Below the pieces are notes generated by a model. It worked only from the letters and a program-made list of their open reading frames with translations, did not search any database and was not told the DNA's origin. The position numbers were made by a program, and so were the translations under genes. This document shows, piece by piece, positions 26,764 through 35,831 of a DNA stretch of 44,335 nucleotides (its first letter is position 1; every line of letters begins with the position of its first letter). Location: NCBI RefSeq assembly GCF_009496285.1, contig NZ_WIJK01000018.1, positions 1 to 44,335 of the forward strand, in the 5' to 3' direction. This DNA comes from Streptococcus mitis. Its GTDB lineage: Bacteria; Bacillota; Bacilli; Lactobacillales; Streptococcaceae.

Positions 26764-26792
26764 AGGCACTGCAAATTCAACAGTGCCTATTT
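26764..26792 (-). terminator. Terminator after msmK
   Basis: AGGCACTG and CAGTGCCT form an 8-bp stem with a 9-base loop; on the minus strand it follows msmK and is trailed by TTTCTT, on the plus strand by ATTTTTATTT, so it may serve both directions. Confidence 0.65.
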
Positions 26793-26805
26793 TTATTTCT
26801 ATATC

Positions 26806-27936
26806 TTAGTAAACTGTTCTTTCAGTTTCTACGTCGAAGAAGTGTGCTTTGTTCAAGTCAAATCCAAGTTCAACTGTTGCACCTGCTTGCAAGTAGTCAC
26901 GAGCGTCAACTTTTGCAACGAACTCATCTTTACCAACTTGGCAGTATAGGTGAGATTCTGAACCGAGCAATTCTGATACAGAGATTGTTGCTTTCACAAC
27001 TGATTCTGGGAATGTTTCAAGAAAAGCAGGTTCTGCATTTACGTCTTCTGGACGGATACCGAAGATCAATTCTTTTCCTTCGTAGCCTTTTTCACGAAGA
27101 ACTTTCAAAGCACCTTCTGGAACTTTCAAAGTAAATCCGTCAGCAACAATGCGGTCACCGTTCAATTTAACGTTGATGAAGTTCATAGCTGGGCTTCCGA
27201 TGAATCCTGCTACGAATTTGTTAACTGGGTTTTTGTAAACTTCTTGAGGAGTACCGATTTGTTCAACACGTCCGATAGTACCTGTACCAGCAGGGTTTTT
27301 AGTTGCTGACATGATAACGATACGATCTGCAAGTGTCATCGCTTCTGTTTGGTCGTGAGTTACGTAGATAGTTGTAGCTCCGATACGACGGTGGATTTTA
27401 GCGATTTCAGCACGCATTGATACACGAAGTTTTGCATCCAAGTTTGACAAAGGTTCGTCCATCAAGAATACTTTTGCATCACGGACGATCGCACGACCCA
27501 TGGCAACACGTTGACGTTGACCACCTGAAAGGTCAGCTGGTTTACGATCCAAGAATTCTTTCAAACCAAGAATTTCTGCTGCTTCTTGTACACGTTTGTC
27601 AATGTCTTCTTTGCTATATTTACGCAATTTCAAACCAAAAGCCATGTTATCGTATACAGTCATGTGTGGGTAAAGAGCGTAGTTTTGAAATACCATGGCA
27701 ATGTCACGGTCTTTTGGAGCCACATCGTTGACAACCACGCCATCGATAGATGCAGTACCTTCTGTGATGTCTTCAAGACCTGCAATCATACGAAGAGTAG
27801 TTGATTTACCACATCCTGAAGGTCCTACGAAAACGATAAATTCTTTGTCTTTGATGTTCAAGTTGAAATCTTCAACTGAGTAGTGTTCGCTGTTTGGATA
27901 TTTTTTGTAAATATTTTTAAGATTTAATTCTACCAT
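26806..27936 (-). CDS. msmK: Multi-sugar ABC transporter ATPase MsmK
   Basis: 376 residues, MalK/UgpC type. Walker [10 protein letters not shown] (38-46), LSGGQRQR, Walker [13 protein letters not shown], His switch THDQTEA, then the C-terminal TOBE regulatory domain. In mitis-group streptococci one MsmK energises several carbohydrate importers (raffinose, maltodextrins, sialic acid and others), which fits its lone position away from any permease. The promoter carries a cre-like site. Ribosome site AAGGAG before ATG 27936. Confidence 0.93.
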   Translation of the reverse strand: MVELNLKNIYKKYPNSEHYSVEDFNLNIKDKEFIVFVGPSGCGKSTTLRMIAGLEDITEGTASIDGVVVNDVAPKDRDIAMVFQNYALYPHMTVYDNMAFGLKLRKYSKEDIDKRVQEAAEILGLKEFLDRKPADLSGGQRQRVAMGRAIVRDAKVFLMDEPLSNLDAKLRVSMRAEIAKIHRRIGATTIYVTHDQTEAMTLADRIVIMSATKNPAGTGTIGRVEQIGTPQEVYKNPVNKFVAGFIGSPAMNFINVKLNGDRIVADGFTLKVPEGALKVLREKGYEGKELIFGIRPEDVNAEPAFLETFPESVVKATISVSELLGSESHLYCQVGKDEFVAKVDARDYLQAGATVELGFDLNKAHFFDVETERTVY

Positions 27937-27969
27937 TGTGGAGAACTCCTTTTGTCATTTGATAGTTTT

Positions 27970-27992
27970 ATTATAGATGAAAACGCTTAACT
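27970..27992 (-). promoter_or_regulatory. msmK -10 box and cre-like site
   Basis: On the minus strand TATAAT (27970-27975) follows closely on a sequence resembling the CcpA cre consensus (plus-strand ATGAAAACGCTTAACT at 27977-27992, two mismatches). A cre between -35 and -10 would give catabolite repression of the shared ATPase gene. Confidence 0.5.
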
Positions 27993-28011
27993 AATCTATG
28001 GCAAGTTGACC

Positions 28012-28051
28012 AAAAAACAAAAAAAGTTCTGTGCAACTTGCACAAAACTTT
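28012..28051 (-). terminator. Terminator after the PucR-type regulator
   Basis: On the minus strand AAAGTTTTGTGC pairs with GCACAGAACTTT through loop AAGTT (one mismatch), followed by seven T. The stem begins inside the stop codon region of the gene. Confidence 0.7.
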
Positions 28052-28919
28052 AGATTATATCTGGTAAAATTAACTGATAACAAAAGGTGAGGTCAGTCAA
28101 TTCTTTCAACTGAAGACCGGTCAATTCTTCCCATTTATCAATCTTATATTGGAGAGAATTACGGTGCAAATACAACTGCTGAGCTGTTTTTGTCAAGACT
28201 GCACTGTTTTCCCACATTGAAAGGACGATTTCCTGAATCTGATCTTGATCTAGAATTTGCTGACGGAGATAGTCCTTGATAAGTCTAAGATCAACCTGTC
28301 TTTCTCCCAAACTCCAAAGATAAAGTTGAGAAAAAGTATGAACTCCTTGATGACCTTGACGCCACCAAGTCTTAAAGAGCTCACGCTCTGCCTTAATCAA
28401 GGCCGCTAAGGTTTGGTGGGCATTCTGAGCCCAGACCTGTCCCAGCATGATTGATAGACGAACTCCAAAGTCATACTCTACCGCTTCGATAGTGTCTGTT
28501 AGGATAGAACGAACTGACGAGTACTTATCCTGTTGAAGAACAAAAATGTAATCTTGGGCTCCCACCTGAAGAACTGTTTGACAATTTGGAAAGAGGGTTC
28601 CCATCATCTCTAACCAAGACGTTAAATTTTCCTGTTGGAAATAGGATAGGTGACAATAGACAAGTTGCAACTTTTTAAAGTTTTGCGGTGCCTGTCCCTT
28701 ACCTTCGATCAGATAAGTATACCAGGGATTCAGGGAAATGGTTTGCTCCTGTTTGGTTAAGAGAGCCACCAGTTGTTTTTCACGCTCGCTAAGACTAGCT
28801 TCGTCAAGCAAAAGCCACTGATAATTTGACAGAGGTAGACTTAGATAACCCTCTTTATCAACTGGCTGATCTAAGATTTTACCATCAGGAAACCAAGCCA
28901 GTAGTTCTTTTGCAATCAT
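28050..28919 (-). CDS. PucR/CdaR-type transcription regulator
   Basis: 289 residues from ATG 28919, chosen because GGAGGG lies just before it, inside the end of mrnC; the longer frame to 28949 lacks a ribosome site. The C-terminal helix-turn-helix (LTKTAQQLYLHRNSLQYKID) is the PucR-type HTH, the middle (about 110-220) a domain like the GGDEF-related part of CdaR proteins. No PTS or receiver domain seen. Its position next to msmK suggests a role in sugar use, but this is inference. Translationally close to mrnC and cysS upstream. Confidence 0.72.
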   Translation of the reverse strand: MIAKELLAWFPDGKILDQPVDKEGYLSLPLSNYQWLLLDEASLSEREKQLVALLTKQEQTISLNPWYTYLIEGKGQAPQNFKKLQLVYCHLSYFQQENLTSWLEMMGTLFPNCQTVLQVGAQDYIFVLQQDKYSSVRSILTDTIEAVEYDFGVRLSIMLGQVWAQNAHQTLAALIKAERELFKTWWRQGHQGVHTFSQLYLWSLGERQVDLRLIKDYLRQQILDQDQIQEIVLSMWENSAVLTKTAQQLYLHRNSLQYKIDKWEELTGLQLKELTDLTFCYQLILPDII

Positions 28920-28921
28920 TT

Positions 28922-29308
28922 CTAGCCCTCCACTTTTTGGATGCACCAAGAAATCAAGGTTTCGAGGCGCTCCACATTTTCTGTCATATGAAGATAGCCC
29001 ATGACCGCTTCAAAGCCCGTGGACATACGGTAGGTTACCACATCCGCATTCTTAGCCTTGGTATGGCTGTTGGTGTTGCGACCCCGTTTATAGATTTCTT
29101 CTTCTTTTTCCGTTAGAACTTCTTCTTCCAACATGAGGGAAATCAAATGTGCCTGAGCCTTGGCCGACACATACTTGGTTGCCTCTTGGTGAAGTTTATT
29201 GGGCTTGGTCATACCTTTGAGGATGAGATGACGACGAATATACATAGAATACACCGCATCTCCTTCAAAGGCTAGAGCAATCCCGTTAATGAGATTGACA
29301 TCAATCAC
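28922..29308 (-). CDS. mrnC: Mini-ribonuclease 3 MrnC
   Basis: 128 residues, RNase III catalytic fold without a dsRNA-binding domain: [20 protein letters not shown] carries the conserved Asp, and the C-terminal part [17 protein letters not shown] ([14 protein letters not shown]) the second acidic cluster. MrnC trims the ends of 23S rRNA precursor in Firmicutes. It overlaps the end of cysS by 8 bases, the standard cysS-mrnC pairing. Confidence 0.93.
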   Translation of the reverse strand: MIDVNLINGIALAFEGDAVYSMYIRRHLILKGMTKPNKLHQEATKYVSAKAQAHLISLMLEEEVLTEKEEEIYKRGRNTNSHTKAKNADVVTYRMSTGFEAVMGYLHMTENVERLETLISWCIQKVEG

Positions 29309-30644
29309 GTGTCCACCTCACTCCATCCTTGGTATCAAGCAATTTAATCCCTTGTGCAGCTAGTTGGTCACGAATTTGGTCAGCTGTTGCAAAGTCTTTA
29401 TTTGCACGTGCTTCTTGGCGTTTTTGGATCAAGGCTTCAATCTCTTCATCCAAAGCTTCCTCAACAAAGGCAATACCAAAGACTTCTAACATAGCTGCAA
29501 GAGTTTCCTTGACAGCTACATCATAGTTGCCTGAGTTAATCCACTTAGCCATTTCAAAGACAACGGTGATTCCGTTAGCTGTATTGAAATCTTCATCCAT
29601 GGCAGCCACAAACTTGTCTTTAAATGCTTGCAACTCCGCCGCATCTACAGTTCCAGTAAATGGTTGTTCATAGGTGTTCTTCAAATACTTGAGATTGGTC
29701 TCCGCATCACGCACTGCTTTTTCCGTAAAATTGATAGGCTTACGGTAGTGCTGAGTCGCAAAGAAGAAACGCAATACTTGACCGTCGATCGTTTCGAGGG
29801 CATCGTGTACCGTAATAAAGTTACCCAAAGACTTAGACATCTTGACATTGTCGATATTGACAAAACCATTGTGCATCCAGTAGTTGGCAAAGGTCTTGCC
29901 TGTTTTAGCTTCAGATTGGGCAATTTCGTTGGTATGGTGAGGAAACTCAAGGTCAGCTCCACCACCGTGAATATCGATGGTATCACCCAAAATCTCCGTT
30001 GACATGACCGAACATTCGATATGCCAACCTGGACGACCAGGTCCCCAAGGACTGTCCCAAGAAATCTCGCCTGGTTTAGCAGCTTTCCATAGAGCAAAGT
30101 CCACAGGATTTTCCTTGCGAGCTGTTTCCTCATCTGTACGACCTGAAGCTCCTAGTTCCAAGTCTTCTAGGGTTTTATTGGCCAATTTAGCATAGTTATG
30201 AGATTTTTCCACACGGAAATAGACATCTCCTTGACTCTCATAGGCAAAGCCCTTCTCAATTAAATCTTCCACAAAACGGATGATGTCAGCCATAAACTCT
30301 ACTACACGCGGATGGCGAGTCGCAGGTTTCACGCCCAAGGCCGTCACATCCTCACGAAAGGCAGCAATGTACTTATCCGCAACCTCTTGAGGCGTGATGC
30401 CTTCTTCCTTGGCACGGTTGATAATCTTATCATCCACATCCGTGAAGTTGGAAATGTAGGCAACCTCATAACCACGATATTCAAAATAGCGACGAATAGT
30501 ATCGAAGGCTACTGTCGAGCGGGCATTCCCCACGTGGATATAGTTGTATACAGTTGGCCCACAGACATACATCTTGACCTTACCGTCCTCGATTGGGACA
30601 AATTCTCGCAAATCACGAGACATGGTGTCATAGATTTTAATCAT
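29301..30644 (-). CDS. cysS: Cysteinyl-tRNA synthetase
   Basis: 447 residues from ATG 30644 ([15 protein letters not shown]), the usual N-terminus and length; a 10-codon extension to 30674 is possible but has no better ribosome site, and neither start has a clear one. Class I signature HVGN (HIGH-type) at about 37-40, zinc ligands Cys/His near CGPTVYN, HIECSVM and [11 protein letters not shown], and KMSKSLGN. Forms an operon with mrnC and the PucR-type gene. No T-box antiterminator motif is visible upstream. Confidence 0.94.
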   Translation of the reverse strand: MIKIYDTMSRDLREFVPIEDGKVKMYVCGPTVYNYIHVGNARSTVAFDTIRRYFEYRGYEVAYISNFTDVDDKIINRAKEEGITPQEVADKYIAAFREDVTALGVKPATRHPRVVEFMADIIRFVEDLIEKGFAYESQGDVYFRVEKSHNYAKLANKTLEDLELGASGRTDEETARKENPVDFALWKAAKPGEISWDSPWGPGRPGWHIECSVMSTEILGDTIDIHGGGADLEFPHHTNEIAQSEAKTGKTFANYWMHNGFVNIDNVKMSKSLGNFITVHDALETIDGQVLRFFFATQHYRKPINFTEKAVRDAETNLKYLKNTYEQPFTGTVDAAELQAFKDKFVAAMDEDFNTANGITVVFEMAKWINSGNYDVAVKETLAAMLEVFGIAFVEEALDEEIEALIQKRQEARANKDFATADQIRDQLAAQGIKLLDTKDGVRWTRD

Positions 30645-30778
30645 AAAATAATAGTCAGGAAAGCTAAAATTCATAAACAGATATTTTCATAACTAACTGT
30701 TCAACGAAATTTTAGTCCGATTGCCTGTCACAAATCGGAATTCCTTGCTCCTTTCTAAACATAAAAGAAGAATGAAGT

Positions 30779-30839
30779 AAAAAGATGAAGGGAGTCACTA
30801 CGGAAGTTTTATTGCTATGTTTTCCGTTAGGCTCCCTTT
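30779..30839 (-). terminator. Terminator after the nucleoside phosphorylase gene
   Basis: Nested arms GAAGGGAG/CTCCCTTT (30787-30794, 30832-30839) and ACGGAA/TTCCGT (30800-30805, 30822-30827), followed on the minus strand by ATCTTTTTAC. The stretch between this and cysS also holds a CCGATT/AATCGG hairpin (30717-30738). Confidence 0.6.
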
Positions 30840-30868
30840 CTTGTTTCGAATTTATCGTAAAGACTAGT

Positions 30869-31630
30869 CTAAACTAACTCTTGAGCAATAACTAGGGCAA
30901 TCTCAAAGAAAGTCATAGCATCCGCTTTTCTATCCTCGCGTCTAGCATCCCATTCATGATTGTGATGGTCGACATAGTCAGCTGTGTAGAAAAATTGATA
31001 GACATTGGCTTGTCGATATTGGGCCCAGGCCATGATAGCTGAAGCTTCCATATCTACAACTCTAGCTCCTGCCGCCAGTCTTCGTTTGACTTTAGCAGCT
31101 GTCTCACGATAGAAGGCATCTGTGGTCCAAGACTTTGTTCGAATATGCTCAATACCAGCTTTATCCAAGGATTTTTCCATAGTTAAGAGTAGAGATCGCT
31201 CATAGGCTATTTCATCACTTGCTGGAGCATAGTGATAACTAGTACCTTCATCACGTAAAGCCGAGCTTGGTAGGATAATCTTATCTGCTTGAATAGACTG
31301 GTCCAGAACTCCGCAAGATCCCAAAACGATAAAGTTTTTAAAACCTCTCGCTTTGAGTTCTTCTAAGAGTCCAACAACCATTGGAGCACCAATCGTAGCC
31401 ATAGCAACTGCTACCTTACTCCCATCTTTTTCATAGATATACCATGGCAGTTTGCCATTTAGATTGGTAAGATAGCCACCTTCGTAGACACCATCTATCT
31501 GCTTTACTCGTCCAAGGATTTCTCCATTAAAAGATAAGATTATGGTATCACAAACTTCTCCACCACTAAGGAGGCTTCGATCAGTTGGCTCGATAACAGC
31601 AGGTACATTTTCAAATTCTTCTAATAGCAT
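30869..31630 (-). CDS. Nucleoside phosphorylase (uridine phosphorylase-like)
   Basis: 253 residues of the PNP_UDP_1 superfamily. Phosphate-site Gly/Arg segments (GGYLTNLNGKLPW), VAMATIGAPMVVGLLEEL, GSCGVLDQSIQADKIILPS, and the diagnostic VVDMEASAIMAWA that binds the ribose. Phosphorolyses nucleosides in the cytoplasm; the exact base is uncertain (uridine phosphorylase-like rather than MTA/SAH nucleosidase). The start codon sits only 3 bases after the stop of a truncated gene whose tail supplies the GAAAGAG ribosome site. Confidence 0.82.
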   Translation of the reverse strand: MLLEEFENVPAVIEPTDRSLLSGGEVCDTIILSFNGEILGRVKQIDGVYEGGYLTNLNGKLPWYIYEKDGSKVAVAMATIGAPMVVGLLEELKARGFKNFIVLGSCGVLDQSIQADKIILPSSALRDEGTSYHYAPASDEIAYERSLLLTMEKSLDKAGIEHIRTKSWTTDAFYRETAAKVKRRLAAGARVVDMEASAIMAWAQYRQANVYQFFYTADYVDHHNHEWDARREDRKADAMTFFEIALVIAQELV

Positions 31631-31633
31631 TTA

Positions 31634-31699
31634 TTACTCTTTCGCATTCAGATAAACCACTTGGGTTTGTTTGACAAAGCCAATCTTTTCAAACGGACG
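31634..31699 (-). pseudogene. 3' remnant of a GNAT acetyltransferase gene
   Basis: After a TGA the frame reads FRPFEKIGFVKQTQVVYLN, then AKE and stop. PFEKIGFV is the typical acetyl-CoA-binding end of a GNAT N-acetyltransferase (YEKxGF). Only about 22 codons remain, between cysE and the phosphorylase. In pneumococcus I recall an acetyltransferase gene in the cysE-cysS interval, so this would be its residue after deletion. Confidence 0.55.
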
Positions 31700-31709
31700 A
31701 AATCAAATG

Positions 31710-32327
31710 TTAAAGCTCAGACGATCTATGACTGGCATCTCTCGCTTGCTCGAGTTTATTGACGTAATACTCTCGTTTTTCTTCGACTTCGTGAATGGTT
31801 GGTTCATCCTTTTGACCATGCACTCGGACAATCTTAGCAGGAATACCGACAACCGTTACATCGCTAGGAACATCTGCCACAACGACCGCAGCGGCACCGA
31901 CTTTGGCATTTTCACCGATTTCTACAGGCCCGATAACTTGGGCATGTGCAGATATGAGAGCTCCCTTACGCACGGTCGGATGACGTTTGCCAACATCCTT
32001 ACCAGTCCCACCAAGAGTCACTCCGTGATAGAGAAGAACTCCTTTTTCAACGATAGCCGTCTCCCCAATCACAAGGCCAGAACCGTGGTCGATAAAGACA
32101 CCTGATTCGATCTGAGCTCCTGGATGAATCTCAATCTGCGTCCAAAAGCGCCAAAACTGGCTGTGCATACGAGCTAAGAGCTTAAAGCCATTCTTCCAGA
32201 GAAAATGAGAGAGACGGTGGGCAGCCAAGGCTTTGACACCAGGATAGGTCAAAAGAACCTCCAAAGTGGTGCGGGCCGCTGGATCATTTTCTTTTACGAT
32301 ATCAATGGTTTCACGCCACCATCCCAT
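31710..32327 (-). CDS. cysE: Serine O-acetyltransferase CysE
   Basis: 205 residues: helical N-terminal domain followed by a left-handed beta-helix with hexapeptide repeats and the active-site segment FIDHGSGLVIGETAIV (catalytic Asp/His) and HGVTLGGTGKDVGKRHPT (acetyl-CoA loop). Makes O-acetylserine for cysteine synthesis. Sits 15 bases behind pnp with ribosome site AAGGAGA, so it is co-transcribed with it. Confidence 0.94.
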   Translation of the reverse strand: MGWWRETIDIVKENDPAARTTLEVLLTYPGVKALAAHRLSHFLWKNGFKLLARMHSQFWRFWTQIEIHPGAQIESGVFIDHGSGLVIGETAIVEKGVLLYHGVTLGGTGKDVGKRHPTVRKGALISAHAQVIGPVEIGENAKVGAAAVVVADVPSDVTVVGIPAKIVRVHGQKDEPTIHEVEEKREYYVNKLEQARDASHRSSEL

Positions 32328-32342
32328 ACAATTCTCCTTTTC

Positions 32343-34565
32343 TTATTCTGAGTCTTTTGGTGTTTCTGTAGTTTCTTTCTTAGGTTTGTTGTCCTTGTGA
32401 TGGTGACGAGGACGATCGCCATGACGATGCCCCTTTTCACCTTTTTCTTCTGAATGTTCAGGTTTCGGTGGACGTGGCAAGAGTGCTTTCATCGAAGCAT
32501 CTACACGACCTTTTTCGTCAATCTTGATAATCTTAACATCCACTTCATCACCAATGGCTACCAAGTCTTCGACACGGTTAGTGCGAGTCCAAGCCATTTC
32601 AGAGATGTGAACGAGAGCGTCAGTCTTGTCAAAGAGGTTGACAAAGGCACCGAATTTCTCGATACGAACTACTTTGGCATGGTAGACTTCGTCCACTTTG
32701 GCCTCACGAACCAAGCCAGCAATGATTTCTTTAGCGCGGTTAATGGCAGCTTGGTCACTAGAGTAGATAGATACGTTACCTTCTTCGTCGATATCAATCT
32801 TAACGCCTGTTTCAGCGATGATCTTATCAATCGTTTCTCCACCCTTACCGATGACAATCTTAATCTTGTCAACATCAATCTTGATAGTATCAATTTTCGG
32901 AGCAGTTGGAGCCAATTCTGGACGAACTTCTGGAATGGTTGCTTCAATCACGTCAAGAATTTCAAAACGAGCTTTCTTGGCTTGAGCAAGAGCTTCAGTC
33001 AAGATTTCTGCAGTAATTCCTTGAATCTTGATATCCATTTGAAGGGCTGTAATCCCGTCACGAGTACCTGCAACCTTAAAGTCCATATCTCCAAAGTGGT
33101 CTTCCAAACCTTGGATATCTGTCAATACGGTGTAGTTGTTTCCATCTGAGATGAGACCCATGGCAATACCTGCTACTGGAGCCTTGATTGGCACACCACC
33201 AGCCATAAGGGCAAGTGTTCCCGCACAGATGGATGCTTGAGATGAAGAACCGTTTGATTCCAAGACTTCTGCTACCAAACGAATCGCATATGGGAATTCT
33301 TCCAAGCTTGGTAATACTTGAGCTAGAGCACGCTCGCCAAGAGCACCGTGACCAATTTCACGACGACCTGGAGCACCGTAACGTCCAGTTTCCCCTACAG
33401 AGTATTGTGGGAAGTTATAGTGGTGCATAAAGCGTTTCTTGTACTCTGGATCCAAACCATCAATGATTTGAGTTTCTCCCATTGGCGCCAAAGTCAAGAT
33501 AGAAAGAGCTTGCGTTTGTCCACGAGTGAAGAGACCAGAACCGTGTACACGAGGAAGGAAGTCAACAACCGCATCCAAAGGACGGATTTCATCGACCTTA
33601 CGGCCGTCAGGACGAACCTTGTCTTCTGTGATCAAACGGCGCACTTCTGCATGTTCCATTTGTTCCAAGATTTCAGCCACATCACGCATGATACGGTCAA
33701 ATTCTTCGTGGTCTGCATATTTTTCTTCATAAACTGCTGTGACTTGGTCTTTCACTGCTTGAGTCGCAGCTTCACGAGCCAATTTTTCTTCTACTTGAAC
33801 AGCTTTTTGAAGGTCGCTGTTGTAGGCTGCGATGATTTCAGCTTGCAAGTCAGCATCCACATGAAGCAATTCTACTTCTGCTTTTTCTTTACCGACTGCC
33901 GCAACGATTTCTTCTTGGAAGGCAATCAATTCTTTAACAGCTTCGTGCCCTTTGAGAAGAGCTTCCAACATGATTTCTTCTGACAATTCTTTGGCACCAG
34001 ACTCTACCATGTTGATAGCGTGCTTGGTACCAGCTACTGTCAATTCAAGAAGAGAGCGCTCTGCTTGTTCTTGCGTTGGGTTGATGATGATTTGGCCATC
34101 GATATAACCCACTTGTACCCCAGCAATTGGTCCGTCAAATGGAATGTCTGAGATAGACAAAGCCAATGATGAACCGAACATCGCTGCCATTGGTGCAGAT
34201 GCATTTTCATCGTAAGAAAGGACTGTGTTGATAACTTGTACTTCATTACGGAAACCTTCCGCAAACATTGGACGGATTGGACGGTCAATCAAACGCGCTG
34301 TCAAGGTCGCATCTGTTGAAGGACGTCCTTCACGTTTCATAAAGCCACCAGGAAATTTCCCAGCCGCATACATTTTTTCTTCATAGTTGACTTGAAGTGG
34401 GAAGAAATCCCCAGTCGCCATCTTCTTAGACATAACGGCAGCAGTCAAGACAGTTGACTCACCGTAACGCACGACAACAGAGCCATTTGCTTGCTTAGCA
34501 ACTTGACCAGTCTCTACGATCAACTCACGACCCGCAAAAGTCGTTTGAAACACATGTTTTGTCAT
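32343..34565 (-). CDS. pnp: Polynucleotide phosphorylase
   Basis: 740 residues from ATG 34565 ([15 protein letters not shown]), with AAAGGGGA as ribosome site; the longer frame to 34628 is not supported. Two RNase-PH domains, an all-helical linker, KH domain ([15 protein letters not shown]) and S1 domain ([17 protein letters not shown]), then a His/Lys-rich flexible tail. 3'-5' exoribonuclease of the degradosome, also polyadenylating; in streptococci it shapes sRNA stability and competence. Long structured 5' leader upstream suggests autoregulation. Here it is followed by cysE rather than rpsO-linked. Confidence 0.95.
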   Translation of the reverse strand: MTKHVFQTTFAGRELIVETGQVAKQANGSVVVRYGESTVLTAAVMSKKMATGDFFPLQVNYEEKMYAAGKFPGGFMKREGRPSTDATLTARLIDRPIRPMFAEGFRNEVQVINTVLSYDENASAPMAAMFGSSLALSISDIPFDGPIAGVQVGYIDGQIIINPTQEQAERSLLELTVAGTKHAINMVESGAKELSEEIMLEALLKGHEAVKELIAFQEEIVAAVGKEKAEVELLHVDADLQAEIIAAYNSDLQKAVQVEEKLAREAATQAVKDQVTAVYEEKYADHEEFDRIMRDVAEILEQMEHAEVRRLITEDKVRPDGRKVDEIRPLDAVVDFLPRVHGSGLFTRGQTQALSILTLAPMGETQIIDGLDPEYKKRFMHHYNFPQYSVGETGRYGAPGRREIGHGALGERALAQVLPSLEEFPYAIRLVAEVLESNGSSSQASICAGTLALMAGGVPIKAPVAGIAMGLISDGNNYTVLTDIQGLEDHFGDMDFKVAGTRDGITALQMDIKIQGITAEILTEALAQAKKARFEILDVIEATIPEVRPELAPTAPKIDTIKIDVDKIKIVIGKGGETIDKIIAETGVKIDIDEEGNVSIYSSDQAAINRAKEIIAGLVREAKVDEVYHAKVVRIEKFGAFVNLFDKTDALVHISEMAWTRTNRVEDLVAIGDEVDVKIIKIDEKGRVDASMKALLPRPPKPEHSEEKGEKGHRHGDRPRHHHKDNKPKKETTETPKDSE

Positions 34566-34853
34566 TTTAATCCCCTTTGGATTGATAATATTATACGCCT
34601 TGCCTACAAAGATCAAGATACAAATCATTAGAAAGGTTTGATACTAAAGCATCTAAGCCTTTCACGCTAATCGCTATCAGGCGATTAGCTAAATGCTTTA
34701 CTAACTCCCTCGTCAAATAATATCGATTTGACTCGCTCGTGTCGCTAAACCTTGCAGTTTGAATGCATTGTATTATTTAATACCCTCATCTTTGTATCAA
34801 GTACGTACAGAGTCTATTTTATCATATTTTTCTTAAAAAGTGCTGGCTTTTCT
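34566..34853 (-). promoter_or_regulatory. Structured 5' leader and promoter of pnp
   Basis: About 290 bases without an ORF. Hairpins visible: CTAATCGC/GCGATTAG (34667-34674, 34681-34688) inside outer AAGCAT/ATGCTT arms (34647-34652, 34693-34698), and GTCAAAT/ATTTGAC (34712-34718, 34726-34732). A TATGATAAAAT -10-like stretch on the minus strand near 34815-34830 would start a leader of about 250 bases. PNPase genes in bacteria are commonly autoregulated through such stems. Confidence 0.5.
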
Positions 34854-34893
34854 ATTAAAAAGGAACCATTCCTCCATGAAAAGAAGAATGGTT
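34854..34893 (-). terminator. Terminator after metF
   Basis: AACCATTC (34864-34871) and GAATGGTT (34886-34893) form the outer stem with inner pairing, and on the minus strand CCTTTTTAAT follows. Confidence 0.65.
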
Positions 34894-34902
34894 TGCTTTT
34901 TA

Positions 34903-35769
34903 TTATCCTAAAGATTGGTGATTAAACAAGGCATGGGTTGCTTGGTGAATGTACTGAGCAGTATCTGCATTGTTCATGGTGTAGAGATGCACACCTGCTA
35001 CGTCTTGCGTTACCAAGTCCACGATTTGGTCTACGGCATAGGCAAGTCCTGCTGTTCTGAGTGACTCAGGGTCATTCTCATACTTGTCCAAAATAGCCTT
35101 GAACTTACGTGGGAGATGGATATTCTCACAAGTCTTCAAGAGACGAAGCGCTTGGTTACGATTCAGGATTGGCATAATTCCAGCATGGATAGGAACATCA
35201 ATCCCAGCCAAGGTACATTTATCTTGGAAATCGTAGAAACGCTCATTGTCAAAGAAAAGCTGAGTGACAAGACTTGAACAGCCTGCATCTACTTTTCTTT
35301 TCAGATTTTGAATATCTGAGATTTGGTTTGGCGAATCAGGGTGCCCTTCTGGGTAACAAGCTCCAATAATTTCAAAATGTGGCGCCTGCTCCTTGATAAA
35401 CTCAATCAAGTCTGTCGCGTAACGGAAATCCTTTTGTGGCTCCACATCAGGAATGATATCTCCACGAAGAGCCAAGATTTTCTGAACCCCAACCTTATCC
35501 AAATCTGCAATAGTCTCAGCTACCTTATCCTTAGTTAGGTAGATAGCTGGCAAGTGAGCAATGGTTGGAATCTCCAAGTCATTTTGGATATAGTCTGCCA
35601 AACGAACCGTCGTCTCTTTGATATTAAATTTATTATTGCTGGCAGTCACACTGATGAAGTGTGGTGCTAAGCCCTGCATGTCTTTCAGAGCTGCAATAAT
35701 TTTGTCATTGCCTACTGCTGGGTTTGGAGGGAAAACTTCAAATGAGAGGGACGGTGTTTGACGTGACAT
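34903..35769 (-). CDS. metF: 5,10-Methylenetetrahydrofolate reductase MetF
   Basis: 288 residues, TIM barrel with SFEVFPP at the start (catalytic Glu), HLPAIYLT..., ILALRGDI and GACYPEGHP flavin/folate loops. Reduces methylene-THF to methyl-THF, the methyl donor for MetE. Placed 62 bases behind metE and therefore in the same MET-box-controlled operon. Ribosome site AAAAGGTTC is moderate. Confidence 0.93.
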   Translation of the reverse strand: MSRQTPSLSFEVFPPNPAVGNDKIIAALKDMQGLAPHFISVTASNNKFNIKETTVRLADYIQNDLEIPTIAHLPAIYLTKDKVAETIADLDKVGVQKILALRGDIIPDVEPQKDFRYATDLIEFIKEQAPHFEIIGACYPEGHPDSPNQISDIQNLKRKVDAGCSSLVTQLFFDNERFYDFQDKCTLAGIDVPIHAGIMPILNRNQALRLLKTCENIHLPRKFKAILDKYENDPESLRTAGLAYAVDQIVDLVTQDVAGVHLYTMNNADTAQYIHQATHALFNHQSLG

Positions 35770-35831
35770 ATTTATGAACCTTTTCTAGTTGATTTCTTAC
35801 TGATCAACCATGTATGGAGAAATATCTTTTC

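Noticed and set aside
30712..30762. 16-codon minus-strand ORF with one Cys codon ahead of cysS, containing a CCGATT/AATCGG hairpin
   Set aside because: It could be a cysteine-sensing leader peptide, but there is no ribosome site before its ATG and no terminator or antiterminator follows, so chance is more likely.
30645..30780. Possible T-box riboswitch for cysS
   Set aside because: I found no AGGGTGGNACCGCG-type antiterminator motif and no specifier loop.
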